Shown: positions 54,589 through 63,940, counted from the stretch's first letter. The stretch: DNA of 64,000 nt from Rhizobium mesoamericanum STM3625 (GCF_000312665.1 NZ_HF536772.1:3702786-3766785); one strand, 5' to 3'. Made by a program: numbers and translations. Notes: generated from the sequence alone by a model not told the origin.

Positions 54589-55257
54589 TCACTTGACCGG
54601 ATAGGTGAAATAGCGGGCCGAAAAGAGTGCGAAGAGGCGCATCATCAGCCAGGAAATGACGAGATAGAAGATGGTGACGGTGAAATAGACCTCGAAGCTG
54701 CGGAAGCTGTCGGATTCAATGCGCTGGGCAACCGACGTCAACTCATAGGCTGAGATTGCCGAGGCGATGCTTGTCGATAGCGTCAAGAGCACGAACTGGC
54801 TTGTGAGCGACGGGTAGATGGCTCGCAGCGCGGGCTTCAGGATGATCAGGCGGAAGACCTGCACCTTATGCAAGCCGAGTGCCAGGCCCGCTTCCATTTG
54901 ACCCTTGGGAATGGATTGCACGCCGCCTCGGATGATCTCGATTGCATAGGCACCACCATTGATGCCGAGGGCGATGATGGCGGTCGGTGTCGGTTCGAGG
55001 CGAATGCCGGCGAAGGGCAGGGCGAAATAGAGAAAGAAGATCTGCACGAGAAAAGGCGTATTGCGGATGACCTCGACGAAGCCGATGACCGACCAGCGCA
55101 GAATTTTGATGGGCGAGTCCCTGAGCGCCACCCCGCCTATTCCGATGACGATGGCAAGCGCCATGCCGCAGAGCGCCAGCAGAAAGGTGCCGAGGCAGCC
55201 GAGCAGCAGGTTCGGCAGACCGTCGATGACGGGCGTGAAATCCAGCTGATAGTTCAT
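54589..55257 (-). CDS. ABC transporter permease (polar amino acid type)
   Basis: 222 aa. Membrane segments begin LLLGCLGTFLLALCGMALAIVIGIG. The conserved loop EAGLALGLHKVQVFRLIILKPALRAIYP is the ATPase contact. ATG 55257 overlaps the aroQ stop by 4 bp. Pairs with the permease at 53934. Confidence 0.88.
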   Translation of the reverse strand: MNYQLDFTPVIDGLPNLLLGCLGTFLLALCGMALAIVIGIGGVALRDSPIKILRWSVIGFVEVIRNTPFLVQIFFLYFALPFAGIRLEPTPTAIIALGINGGAYAIEIIRGGVQSIPKGQMEAGLALGLHKVQVFRLIILKPALRAIYPSLTSQFVLLTLSTSIASAISAYELTSVAQRIESDSFRSFEVYFTVTIFYLVISWLMMRLFALFSARYFTYPVK

Positions 55258-55718
55258 GATGCCTTTTGGCCCCCCATTCCGCTCTCCAGCATTCCAGCCA
55301 TCGCCTCTATCGCCAGCTCATAGCCGCGCGCACCAAAGCCGATCATGATGCCGGTCGCGATGCGGGAGATGAGCGATTTATGGTAGATCTCTTCACGGGC
55401 ATGGACGTTGGAGATATGCAGCTCGATCTTCGGCGGGTCGAAGGTTTTGAGTGCATCGAGTAGCGCAATCGAGGTGAAGGTGTAGGCGGCAGGATTGATG
55501 ATGATGCCGCACGCGCTTTTGCGAGCCTGATGCACGCTCTCCACCAGCTCGCCCTCGTAGTTCGTCTGGCGGAAATCGATATCTAAGCCAAGGCTCTTTG
55601 CTTTGGCGAGACACCTCTGCCTGATGTCGGAAAGTGTGACTGAGCCGTATATCGCAGGCTCACGCTCACCCAAAAGGTTGAGGTTTGGTCCGTTGAGCAC
55701 AAAGATCGTTCTGGTCAT
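55254..55718 (-). CDS. aroQ: Type II 3-dehydroquinate dehydratase
   Basis: 154 aa. NGPNLNLLGEREPAIYG carries the catalytic Tyr/Arg lid, RQTNYEGELV and IINPAAYTFTSIALLDAL form the substrate pocket, and IELHISNVHAREEIYHKSLIS contains the catalytic His. It interconverts 3-dehydroquinate and 3-dehydroshikimate. Located within a transport operon and beside 3-dehydroshikimate dehydratase, it probably works in catabolism (QuiB role) rather than biosynthesis. Confidence 0.92.
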   Translation of the reverse strand: MTRTIFVLNGPNLNLLGEREPAIYGSVTLSDIRQRCLAKAKSLGLDIDFRQTNYEGELVESVHQARKSACGIIINPAAYTFTSIALLDALKTFDPPKIELHISNVHAREEIYHKSLISRIATGIMIGFGARGYELAIEAMAGMLESGMGGQKAS

Positions 55719-55773
55719 GTCGTCACCTCAACGGGACAAATCCAAGGGCGTGGCGATTTAAGGGTGGTGTTGA

Positions 55774-55791
55774 CGGGCATCGAAATGCCCG
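55774..55791. terminator. Hairpin between binding-protein gene and aroQ
   Basis: Perfect 7-bp stem CGGGCAT/ATGCCCG with a CGAA tetraloop (TTCG on the coding strand), 33 bp after the binding-protein stop. It probably makes partial termination or stabilises the binding-protein message, a common arrangement in ABC operons. Confidence 0.5.
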
Positions 55792-55824
55792 CCCTGTCAC
55801 TTTCCGAGAGGATGAGCGCATGGC

Positions 55825-56655
55825 TCAGTTCGCGCTGAAGGGAATGCCCTCAAGGCTCTCGGGGAATTCCGGAACCGGCACCTTCATCCACTTGTCGTAA
55901 ATCTTCTTCAATTCGCCATTGGCCTTGATCTTATCGATGAAGGCATTGATCGAGGCATTGATTTCCTTTTCTCCGAGACGCGTGCAGGCGCCGTTATAGA
56001 GTTTCTGAAACTCAAGCTTGTTTTCGAATTCGCCGGGCCGAGCCTTTTCTACCCGGTCCATGTAGAAGATGTTTCCTCCGAGAGCCTGCACCTGGCCGGA
56101 GGCAAGCGCCTGGACGCTCGCCGCATCGCCATCGAAGCGACGGATTGTGGCACTCGGGGGCGCGTTCTTCGTCACCTGGGTATCCTGTGCTGCACCCTTG
56201 GCAACGCCGATCGTGAGATTTGCCATGTCGGCATTGGATTTGATCGAGGCGGATTTCGCGCCGATCAGCACAATTGCGTTGGCGACATATGGTTTGGAAA
56301 ACTGCACGGCCTTGGCGCGGTCCGGCAGCATCGCCATAGTGGCGAAGAGCACGTCGACGCGGCCGGTCGTCAGCGCGGGAATGCGGTTGTTGACTTCCAG
56401 CGGTACGAATTCGACGTCAACACCCAGTTCCTTGGCATAGAGGGTGGCGACGTCGGCATCGAGGCCATCCTGCTTGCCAGCACTGGTGACGAACCCCCAT
56501 GGTGGGTTGTCGCCCTGGATGCCAACAATAAGTTTTCCTCTGGCTTTGATTTCCTCTGGCGTGACAGCGGCGGCCGGGCCTGCGAGCCCGATCACAGTTG
56601 CGAGCGCAGCGGCACAAAGCATGGCATTTCGGCGCGTCAGCATAGACTTCAACAT
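55825..56655 (-). CDS. ABC transporter substrate-binding protein (family 3)
   Basis: 276 aa from ATG 56655, after GAGGAGGAA. A signal peptide (LTRRNAMLCAAALATVIGLAGPAAA) precedes the family 3 fold: GKLIVGIQGDNPPWGFV, GLDADVATLYAKELGVDVEFV, NRIPALTTGRVDVLFATMAM and a C-terminal NASINAFIDKIKANGELKKIYDKW. It captures the substrate in the periplasm. First gene of the operon divergent from quiC. Confidence 0.9.
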   Translation of the reverse strand: MLKSMLTRRNAMLCAAALATVIGLAGPAAAVTPEEIKARGKLIVGIQGDNPPWGFVTSAGKQDGLDADVATLYAKELGVDVEFVPLEVNNRIPALTTGRVDVLFATMAMLPDRAKAVQFSKPYVANAIVLIGAKSASIKSNADMANLTIGVAKGAAQDTQVTKNAPPSATIRRFDGDAASVQALASGQVQALGGNIFYMDRVEKARPGEFENKLEFQKLYNGACTRLGEKEINASINAFIDKIKANGELKKIYDKWMKVPVPEFPESLEGIPFSAN

Positions 56656-56758
56656 GGATTCCTCCTCTTTGGCGGTCGCACGGACCAACAGTCATCCTCC
56701 AGACTGCATGAGCAACCTTTGCCAGAGGGCCATCGAGAAAGCAACATAGTTTTTCAAA

Positions 56759-56768
56759 ATCATATGAT
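56759..56768. promoter_or_regulatory. Palindrome ATCATATGAT in the divergent promoter region
   Basis: A perfect 10-bp palindrome between the transporter operon and quiC, within an A/T-rich patch. It is a candidate site for one of the GntR regulators at 58896 and 59603. Short palindromes arise by chance, so support is weak. Confidence 0.35.
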
Positions 56769-56880
56769 ACTTTGTGTTTGACCAATTGATTTGAATTGCC
56801 AACGACATTCGCCATAATACCGTCTTGCCGACCGCGGCGCTAAAGCCGTCGCGTCAGAACATGAGGAGGATTAGCGTGCC

Positions 56881-58770
56881 ATGAAGACCTCGATAGCGAC
56901 GGTGACGATATCCGGCGAGTTGCCAGAAAAGCTGGAAGCGATTGCAAGAGCCGGCTTTGAGGGCGTGGAGATTTTCGAGAACGACTTCCTCGCCTTCGAC
57001 GGTAGTCCGGCCGATGTCGGAAAGATGGCCAGGGATCTCGGGCTGACGATCACACTCTTCCAGCCGTTCCGCGATTTCGAGGGCATGCCAGAGGCATTGC
57101 GAGGGCGTACCTTCGACCGCGCCGAGCGCAAGTTCGACGTCATGCAGGAGCTTGGCACCGACATGGTGCTCGTATGCTCCAATGTCTCGCAGGCAGCCCT
57201 CGGCGGCATCGACCGGGCGGCCGCAGACTTCCGTGAATTGGGGGAGAGGGCTGCAAAACGCGGCCTCAAGGTGGGTTACGAGGCGCTTGCCTGGGGTCGT
57301 TATGTCAACGACCATCGTGATGCCTGGGAGATCGTACGTCGTGCTGATCATGCGAATGTCGGGCTGATCCTCGACAGTTTTCATTCGCTGTCACGCAAGA
57401 TCGACATCAATTCGATCCGCTCGATCCCAAAGGAAAAGATCTTCATCGTACAGCTTGCCGACGCACCCCTGATCGACATGGACCTGCTTTACTGGTCTAG
57501 GCACTTCCGCAACATGCCGGGAGAGGGGGATTTGCCGGTGGCGGAGTTTACCGAAGCCGTGGCCTCGACCGGCTATGACGGCTTCTTCTCGCTCGAGATT
57601 TTCAACGATCAGTTCCGAGGCGGGTCGACACGGAAGATCGCCGCAGATGGGCATCGTTCGCTGATTTATCTGGCGGACCAGGTTCGTCGCAAAGTGGAGA
57701 CACCGATCGGCATCGAAATGCCCGATCGCGCCGCCGTCACAGGCGTCGGCTTCATCGAATTTGCGACTGATGAGGGGGGGGCCGTGGAATTGGTCGACAT
57801 CCTCCGGGCACTCGGTTTCCGCAAGGTTGCGGTACATCGCTCCAAGAAAGTGACACTCTATCAGCAGGGCGACATCCGCATCGTGATCAACGTCGATCCG
57901 TTGGGCTTCGCCAATGCCGCCTACGCCGTGCATGGTACCTTCGCCTATGCGATGGCGCTTGTCGTCGATGATGCCACGCAAGCATATGCTCGCGCCTTGG
58001 CTCTCGATGCCGAGCCTTTCGCCGAGCCTGTAGCCGAGGGTGAGTTGCAGTTACCCGGGATCCGCGAGGTCGGCGGCGGTCTGATTTATCTCATCGATGA
58101 GAAGAGCCCACTCGGCCGCTTCTCCGAGATTGACTTTGAGGCCGTGGAGCAGGAGGGGGAGGACGAGGATGCCGGTCTTCTCCAGGTCGACCATATTGCC
58201 CAGACCGTTGCCTATGACGAGATGCTGACTTGGCTGCTTTTCTACACCTCCATCTTCGAAACCCGCAAAACCCCAATGGTCGATATCATCGATCCCTCCG
58301 GCGTGGTGCGTAGCCAGGTGATTGAAAATCAGACCGGCACATTGCGCATTACCATGAATGGCGCCGAAAACCGCCGTACGCTGGCCGGACATTTCATGGC
58401 CGAAAAATTCGGCGCTGGCATACAGCATCTTGCCTTTTCGACGGACAACATCTTTCTGACTGCAGCGCGCCTGCGCGCCAAGGGCTTCAAGCCCCTGCCG
58501 ATCTCCCCCAATTACTACGGCGACGTCGAGGCCCGCTTCGGTCTTGAACCCGAGCTTACCGAACGGCTGAAGGCAGAAAACATCCTCTACGATCGAGATG
58601 AGCAAGGCGAATATTTCCAGCTCTATAGCGGCACATACGGAGAAGGGTTTTTCTTCGAGGTCGTTGAACGACGTGCCTATCGCGGCTATGGGGCGCAGAA
58701 TGCGATCTTTCGCATTGCGGCTCTGAAAAAGCAGATGCGGCCGGAGGGTGTCCCCAAGGATGCCGTGTGA
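56881..58770 (+). CDS. quiC: 3-dehydroshikimate dehydratase fused to HPPD-like domain
   Basis: 629 aa. Residues 1-270 are a sugar-isomerase-type TIM barrel with metal-ligand strands (KVGYEALAWGRY, VGLILDSFHSLS, GFFSLEIFNDQF). Residues about 285-625 form a 4-hydroxyphenylpyruvate dioxygenase-like VOC pair with metal ligands in QVDHIAQTV, IQHLAFSTDNIF and FFFEVVERR. This fusion is known for QuiC1-type enzymes making protocatechuate from 3-dehydroshikimate. GGAGGA upstream of ATG 56881. Divergent from the ABC/aroQ operon. Confidence 0.85.
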   Translation: MKTSIATVTISGELPEKLEAIARAGFEGVEIFENDFLAFDGSPADVGKMARDLGLTITLFQPFRDFEGMPEALRGRTFDRAERKFDVMQELGTDMVLVCSNVSQAALGGIDRAAADFRELGERAAKRGLKVGYEALAWGRYVNDHRDAWEIVRRADHANVGLILDSFHSLSRKIDINSIRSIPKEKIFIVQLADAPLIDMDLLYWSRHFRNMPGEGDLPVAEFTEAVASTGYDGFFSLEIFNDQFRGGSTRKIAADGHRSLIYLADQVRRKVETPIGIEMPDRAAVTGVGFIEFATDEGGAVELVDILRALGFRKVAVHRSKKVTLYQQGDIRIVINVDPLGFANAAYAVHGTFAYAMALVVDDATQAYARALALDAEPFAEPVAEGELQLPGIREVGGGLIYLIDEKSPLGRFSEIDFEAVEQEGEDEDAGLLQVDHIAQTVAYDEMLTWLLFYTSIFETRKTPMVDIIDPSGVVRSQVIENQTGTLRITMNGAENRRTLAGHFMAEKFGAGIQHLAFSTDNIFLTAARLRAKGFKPLPISPNYYGDVEARFGLEPELTERLKAENILYDRDEQGEYFQLYSGTYGEGFFFEVVERRAYRGYGAQNAIFRIAALKKQMRPEGVPKDAV

Positions 58771-58895
58771 GTTGGGGTCTGCCGCTGAGGCGTTAAGCGA
58801 CTTTCATCTTGCCGGAAGCCTGTCCTTGATATCTGTCGCCGCGTGTTAGATCTCCATGCGACAAGCCGAAGCGATGACGGCAAACAATAAGGCGC

Positions 58896-59600
58896 TCAGT
58901 TGATCCGACCGCTCGCTAGCACATGGTCAACGCCGCTCTGGACATGCCTGCGGATGACTGCTCTTGCCGCTTCGACGTCGCGCTTCAGCGCAAGCTCGAA
59001 CAGCAACCTGTGATCATCGGCGACGTCCTTGCCACGAAAGCTTCTTGCCAGCATATGATAGCGCAAAAAGCGGTCGAAGACGGAAGAGAGCGTCGCCATC
59101 AAGGTCGTCGAATTACAGGCCGAGACGATCGCCTGATGGAATTCCCAATCATAGCGAACCCAGTCGACGGTCCTGGAGTCATCTCCGCCAAGGAGCTTGC
59201 GCTCGGCCGCCGCCAACTTGTAATGGGCAGCGACGATGCGGCCTTCCCACTCCAATGTGCCGGCCTCAAAGGAAAGCGCCACCGCATGGGTCTCGAGCAC
59301 GGTGCGCAGATCAGCGAGCTCCTCCAACTCCTTGCGAGAAGCCGGGCTCACCTCGAAGCCGCGCTGGCCCTCGGCTAGGACCAGGTTTTCCATGGCAAGG
59401 CGACTAAGTATTTCGCGCAGCGACGAGACGCTGATCGAATAGTGCTCCTTCGCCTGTTCCAGTTTGATCTTTGCCCCCGGCGCCAGAATCCCTGAAATGA
59501 TATCCTGCCGGATCTGTCGGAAGACGACGTCGCTGACGGTCTCGGAAAGTTCGCCCGCATTCTTGGGGATCGATTTCTCTGTCTTGTGCGCCAGCCCCAT
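58896..59600 (-). CDS. GntR-family regulator (FadR/FCD subfamily), copy 1
   Basis: 234 aa. N-terminal winged helix (VVFRQIRQDIISGILAPGAKIKLEQAKEHYSISVSSLREILSRLAMENLVLAEGQRGFEV). C-terminal FCD ligand domain with metal-type His/Asp residues (WEFHQAIVSACNS, DDHRLLFELALKRD, RRHVQSGVDHVL). It is a paralogue of the next gene (shared LREIL-RL and AEGQRGFEV). Convergent with quiC; a repressor of the quinate/shikimate genes is likely. Confidence 0.88.
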   Translation of the reverse strand: MGLAHKTEKSIPKNAGELSETVSDVVFRQIRQDIISGILAPGAKIKLEQAKEHYSISVSSLREILSRLAMENLVLAEGQRGFEVSPASRKELEELADLRTVLETHAVALSFEAGTLEWEGRIVAAHYKLAAAERKLLGGDDSRTVDWVRYDWEFHQAIVSACNSTTLMATLSSVFDRFLRYHMLARSFRGKDVADDHRLLFELALKRDVEAARAVIRRHVQSGVDHVLASGRIN

Positions 59601-59602
59601 GG

Positions 59603-60292
59603 CTATCTCGCAGGCTTGCGGGTGGAGGAAAGCGGGCCTTTACCCAGAGCATGCTCAACGCCGCCCTGGATGTGTCGCTGCAGGATCTCCTTGGCCGTCT
59701 TGCTGTCACGATGGAGTGCCGCATCGAGCAACTGCTTGTGCTCTTGTTCGGCAACACCACCGCGATACGACAGGGCCACCATCTGGTAGCGCAGATACTT
59801 GTCGAAGACGGCAGCATGGGTTTCCATCAGCAGGCGCGAGCCGCAGGCTGCAATCAGTGCCTGGTGGAACTCCCAGTCATAACGTTTCCAGTTTTCGGTC
59901 TGGCTGGTATCGCCCGAAGCCATCACCTTTTCCATGCACGCGAGCTTGTAATGAGCCGAAACAAGCTGCGCCTCCCATTCCACATCGCCCTGTTCAAAGG
60001 ACTGTTCCAGTGCATGTTCCTCCAACAGCAGCCGCAGCGCCGCGATCTCGCGCAGATCCGCAACGGAAACCCCCGCGACCTCGAACCCGCGTTGGCCCTC
60101 GGCCACAACCAGGCCTTCTGAGGTCAGCCGGTTAAGAATTTCCCTCAGGGTACTGACGCTGGTCTCGTAGGTGACTTTCAAACCATCGAGTTTCAACTTC
60201 TGGCCCGGGGTCAACCGACCAAAGATGATGTCTCCGCGTATCCGGCGATAACTGCTTTCTGCTATCGTTTCGATGGGAAGCTCGGTGTACAT
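59603..60292 (-). CDS. GntR-family regulator (FadR/FCD subfamily), copy 2
   Basis: 229 aa from ATG 60292, where GAGGG is at good spacing; upstream in-frame ATGs lack one. Winged helix YRRIRGDIIFGRLTPGQKLKLDGLKVTYETSVSTLREILNRLTSEGLV, then an FCD domain (YDWEFHQALIAACGS, EQEHKQLLDAALHRD, QRHIQGGVEHAL). It ends 2 bp before copy 1 begins, so they form an operon. Tandem paralogues probably split the control of the cassette's two divergent transcripts. Confidence 0.87.
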   Translation of the reverse strand: MYTELPIETIAESSYRRIRGDIIFGRLTPGQKLKLDGLKVTYETSVSTLREILNRLTSEGLVVAEGQRGFEVAGVSVADLREIAALRLLLEEHALEQSFEQGDVEWEAQLVSAHYKLACMEKVMASGDTSQTENWKRYDWEFHQALIAACGSRLLMETHAAVFDKYLRYQMVALSYRGGVAEQEHKQLLDAALHRDSKTAKEILQRHIQGGVEHALGKGPLSSTRKPAR

Positions 60293-60638
60293 GGGTCCCT
60301 CAGAGATTTTCAGTTTTGTCATATATATGTACGCCGCTCTTTTCAATCAGGCGTCTGATGTTTTGCGTTCTGGTCCTGTGGCTGAGCGGGTACCAGGGCA
60401 CCGATATCTGTCATGTCGCAGGAAGCGCCGTCATATCTCGTCTTTGCGATGGTTAGTTCGTCGCACGAGCTGACGACCGCAATGGCCGGCCGTCACCACG
60501 GCGGCAGTTGGTCGAGCCAGGCTTCTTTGACTGCGGCTTCCACAAATCGCAGATGGCGATGACTCTTTTCACCTCCTTGAAACGTCGTTGTTGCGACCGT
60601 CATCGAGTGGTCGAAACGACTGGAAGGAGGACTGAGAA
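60293..60638. other. Intergenic region between the GntR pair and the SDR gene
   Basis: About 345 bp. Holds divergent promoters, including the palindrome at 60320-60329. No supported gene. Confidence 0.4.
60320..60329. promoter_or_regulatory. Palindrome CATATATATG upstream of the GntR pair
   Basis: A perfect 10-bp palindrome 27 bp before the GntR start. It shares CATAT with the element at 56759. Candidate autoregulatory site, weakly supported. Confidence 0.3.
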
Positions 60639-61382
60639 ATGGATCTCGAAGGAAAGCGAATTGTGATCGTCGGCGGGAGCCGCGGCTTGGGGAGGGGGCT
60701 TGCCGAGGCATTCGTTGCTCGCGCGAGCGAAGTCACCGTGGTTGCCCGAAAGGCGGCGGCCGTGCAGGGGCCTGCTGACGAACCGGCCGTCACCGCCATG
60801 TCGGCTGATGCAACCGATGCCGACGCGGCGTGGCGGATCATGGAGCAGACGCGACCTGATGTCGTCATCATGAATGCCGGTGCCGAACCGCCCATGGAAC
60901 GGATCGACCGGATTGGCTGGGAGGCATTCACGACCAACTGGAATGTAGACGTAAAGGCCGCACTGCATTGGGTACAGGCTGCCCTGACCTTGCCAATGGC
61001 GCCAGGCGGGCTCGTCGTCCTGGTCTCCAGCGGAGCCGCCGTGCAGGGGTCGCCGCTGTCGGGAGGTTATGCCGGCGCCAAGCGCGCGCAGTGGTTCATT
61101 GCAAAATATGCCGATGACTTGTCGGCTGAACTCGGGCTAGGTTTGCGCTTCCGGATCATCGTTCCCCGGCAAATGTTCGTCGGAACCGGTGTGGGCGATA
61201 TCGGCATCGGGGCCTATGCGGCGAAGGCAGGTCGGACGTTTGCCGCACAGGCCGCCACCTGGCCGAACATGACGCCTCGGGCTTTCGGTGATACGGTCGC
61301 CGAACTGATCGGCAAGACGGGCCTCGCTGAGGCCGTGGTCTATGCCGTGCGTGGGGATACGGGCGTGACGGTCATCGAATGA
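60639..61382 (+). CDS. SDR-family oxidoreductase
   Basis: 247 aa. Rossmann motif GGSRGLGRG at residues about 13-21, NAG motif in VIMNAGAEPP, active-site Ser in VVLVSSGAAVQG and YAGAK for the Tyr-Lys pair. Substrate unknown. RBS GGAGGAC precedes the start. Its stop overlaps the sigma-factor start (ATGA), so these are co-translated; SDRs often accompany ECF41 sigma factors. Confidence 0.88.
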   Translation: MDLEGKRIVIVGGSRGLGRGLAEAFVARASEVTVVARKAAAVQGPADEPAVTAMSADATDADAAWRIMEQTRPDVVIMNAGAEPPMERIDRIGWEAFTTNWNVDVKAALHWVQAALTLPMAPGGLVVLVSSGAAVQGSPLSGGYAGAKRAQWFIAKYADDLSAELGLGLRFRIIVPRQMFVGTGVGDIGIGAYAAKAGRTFAAQAATWPNMTPRAFGDTVAELIGKTGLAEAVVYAVRGDTGVTVIE

Positions 61383-62286
61383 CAAAAGACGCAGCCCTCG
61401 GGGCCGAAGAGCGGAAAACACTGCTCGCAGACCTGGCCAGGGAAGCGGACGCGCTTCGCCCCGAATTGCATCGCTATGCTGCTCGTCTGGTGGGTTCGGT
61501 GATCGACGGCGAGGACGTGATTCAGGACGCATTTGCCAGGGTATTGGCGACGGCTGGATCGATGCCACCGGGCACGCCTCTTAGACCCTGGCTATTTCGC
61601 ATCGTACACAATCGAGCCATAGATGCCCTGCGCCAGCGCAGGACGCGCCGGTCGGAGCCGCTTGAGACGGTCTTTGATCTGGCCGACATCAGCGCCGTCG
61701 GCCCCGAGGACGCGCTGATCCGGCAGGACACAGTGCGGGTCGCCCTCAGTCATTTTGCAGAATTGTCGGTACCGCAACGAAGCGCGGTGATCCTCAAGGA
61801 TTTGTTGGGGGAGTCGCTTGCGGAAATCGCTGCGCTGTTGGAACTGAGTGTCGATGCCGTCAAGGCCCATCTGTCGCGGGTCGGGCGAGATTGCGCGCGA
61901 TCTCCGACGTGCGGTCCGAGGTTGTGCCATCGCCAAGTCCAGAGGCCGTGAACTTTGCAGCGCTCTTCAACGCCCGAGACTGGGACGCGTTGCGTCGCAT
62001 GCTTGCCGACGACGTGCGGCTTCGTCAGGCGCGACGGCCGGAAATTTCGGGTGCCGCCGACGTCGGTCGATTTTTCACCTATTATGCCGAATATCCACGG
62101 GTCAGGATCGAACCGGCCTGGTTGGAGGGCCGGGAAATATTGCTGGTATCGGCCGAACCGTCGGGCGGTCCTTCCTATTTCATGCTGCTCGAATGGCGGG
62201 AGCAGAAGATAAGCCTGATCCGCGACCATCGTTATGCGAGATATATCATGGATGGCGCTGATGTCATGCCGGCCGCATCGCAGTGA
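61379..62286 (+). pseudogene. ECF41-like sigma factor with SnoaL-type domain, frameshifted
   Basis: The first frame (61379-61951) gives sigma2 (RYAARLVGSVIDGEDVIQDAFARVL, PLRPWLFRIVHNRAIDALRQ) and sigma4 (LSVPQRSAVILKDLLGESLAEIAALLELSVDAVKAHLSR). At the G-run 61878-61880 one base is missing. Adding one G restores SRGRARLRAISDVRSE and joins the frame to 62286, which encodes a SnoaL-like domain (AALFNARDWDALRRMLADDVRL). The whole is a standard ECF41 architecture of about 300 residues. As read, the sigma factor would end in about 25 foreign residues. Sequencing error is possible. Confidence 0.75.
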
Positions 62287-62677
62287 CCGTGGTCGATAGA
62301 GCTGTCTCGCGGTCCGCTATGCGCGGTCGAAGGCTGTCATGCGACCAAGCAATAAACCTACGCGGTAGCTCGCGAGACGCAGCCGCAAAAGGCGCCATGC
62401 TACATCGCCATGCAACTTCTCTGCTAGCGAAGAGGCAGGGAAATTACTTAATGGCTTTGCCCCTTCGCACCAGTACCCCTCTAATAGTCTGCGCGAGTGT
62501 TCCTCAGGCCCACGAGCGGTTAAACAAACGAGGATTGGATCAGGTCAGATTAGCCTAAGTGATGACACGGGCACTACTTAGCGAGCTTTGGCAGTCTCTG
62601 TTCCAAGGCATGCCCCGCCCGGACCGCCATGGTATCGCGAACGATCCAAGGCGATTGCGATAAGCAGGCTTGGATGG
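62287..62677. other. Gene-free stretch
   Basis: About 390 bp. The open frames look non-coding in composition. Nothing recognised. Confidence 0.4.
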
Positions 62678-63304
62678 TTACCCGGCCAGTCTCCCTAGTT
62701 CATGCACTTGCTCGAGCAGCAGCGTCGGCTTCAGCCGCCGAAGCGATTCCGGTGCTGCAAATCCCCAAGTGACCGCCGCGGATGACGCACCGACTGCGTT
62801 GGCTGCCTCGATGTCGCGCGTCTCGTCGCCGACGCAGATGGTGCGCTCGGGCGCGGTCCCGAGCTGCTTCATCGCGCGTCTAAATTTCACGGCTTTGCCA
62901 AACATTGAAGACCCGCATCCATAGAAATTGATGAGTTCGACAAGCTCCGGGCCAAGAACCGTTCGTACGTTCTGCTCTGTATTGGAACTGACGATCGCGA
63001 GCTTCATGCCGCGCTGGCGCAACATTCTCAATGCCGGTGCCACCCCTTCGAATAGCTGTATCGATTCGATGTCCTCTGTCGCCCTTCGCCGCATATATGC
63101 GGCGATAGCCGGCATCTTCCACATCGGCACTCGTAGCTTCCGAATTATCTCATGGTTGCCCAAACGCCGGAGCGCCTCTCTCTCTTCGACGGTTGTCCGT
63201 CGGAAACCAAAACGATCAGCCACGTCGTTGAGCGAGCCGAAGAACCACTCTCCACTATCTGCAAGCGTTCCGTCGAAGTCGAAAATGACTAGATCATGTC
63301 TCAT
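62678..63304 (-). CDS. HAD-family hydrolase (phosphatase-like)
   Basis: 208 aa. Motif I FDFDGTLADS (nucleophile Asp and acid Asp), motif II SSNT in AIVSSNTEQNV, motif III Lys near GKAVKFRRAMK, and motif IV VGDETRDIEAA are present. The cap between motifs I and II is helical, as in phosphoglycolate phosphatase-like members. Substrate unknown; no operon partner. Confidence 0.87.
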   Translation of the reverse strand: MRHDLVIFDFDGTLADSGEWFFGSLNDVADRFGFRRTTVEEREALRRLGNHEIIRKLRVPMWKMPAIAAYMRRRATEDIESIQLFEGVAPALRMLRQRGMKLAIVSSNTEQNVRTVLGPELVELINFYGCGSSMFGKAVKFRRAMKQLGTAPERTICVGDETRDIEAANAVGASSAAVTWGFAAPESLRRLKPTLLLEQVHELGRLAG

Positions 63305-63553
63305 CGCCGGAACTTTGCCTTACAGCAGCCGGCCAAGCAACACGTCGAGCGCGCAAAGGCATTTATCACCCACTGCCGTTCCGGATGATATTGAAAGGTA
63401 TCCGCGCGCCACGTAGCGAATGGCGGCCTTCCGGCTTCGCCCTGATCCGCAATGTCGCGCACGAGGGCGCGTGGCCGTTAGACGGGTTTCGCCCCGGGGT
63501 CGCGAAATAGGCTCGACGGTCAAGCATCTTCGGCCGTTTGTCAGCGGAGGACC

Positions 63554-63940
63554 TCACCGCATGGCTTCTGCTATCCGTAGCAAGGCTGCATAAATGATCT
63601 CCGGATCATTTGGCGCAACGGCGTTTCGCGTCAGAGTCTCGGCCTCAGCGACAATCTCGTGAGCCGCACGCAATGCCGACCGCCCGTCCGGCGTCAGTTC
63701 GGTCGTCAAGACCCTGCCATGCACTGGGTGGGCCGTTCGCCTGATGAGTCCGTCCCGTTCGAGTGTCGCTATGATGGACTGCATCGTCTGCGGCGTTACG
63801 AAGGCCCGCCGCGCAAGCTCCGCACTTGATAAGCCGGCGCTGAATTCAAGCCCCGCCAGTACCGAGTACTGTGGAGTCGTCAATCCGATGTTCCTAAGTT
63901 GGGTGTCGAGATGCCCCCGCAGCACAGCACCCCATCCCAT
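63554..63940 (-). CDS. MarR-family transcriptional regulator
   Basis: 128 aa from ATG 63940; an in-frame stop lies about 50 bp further upstream, so the gene is complete but slightly short. Winged helix: LTTPQYSVLAGLEFSAGLSSAELARRAFVTPQTMQSIIATLERDGLIRRT with wing HPVHGRVLTTELTPDG. It probably controls a divergent gene beyond the window edge. Ligand unknown. Confidence 0.82.
   Translation of the reverse strand: MGWGAVLRGHLDTQLRNIGLTTPQYSVLAGLEFSAGLSSAELARRAFVTPQTMQSIIATLERDGLIRRTAHPVHGRVLTTELTPDGRSALRAAHEIVAEAETLTRNAVAPNDPEIIYAALLRIAEAMR

Noticed and set aside
62283..62558. Small plus-strand open frame after the sigma factor gene
   Set aside because: Low-quality sequence with no ribosome site and Arg/Ser-rich composition; no family resemblance.
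63320..63557. Short minus-strand open frames between HAD and MarR genes
   Set aside because: Arg/Pro-rich shadow frames with no start signals.
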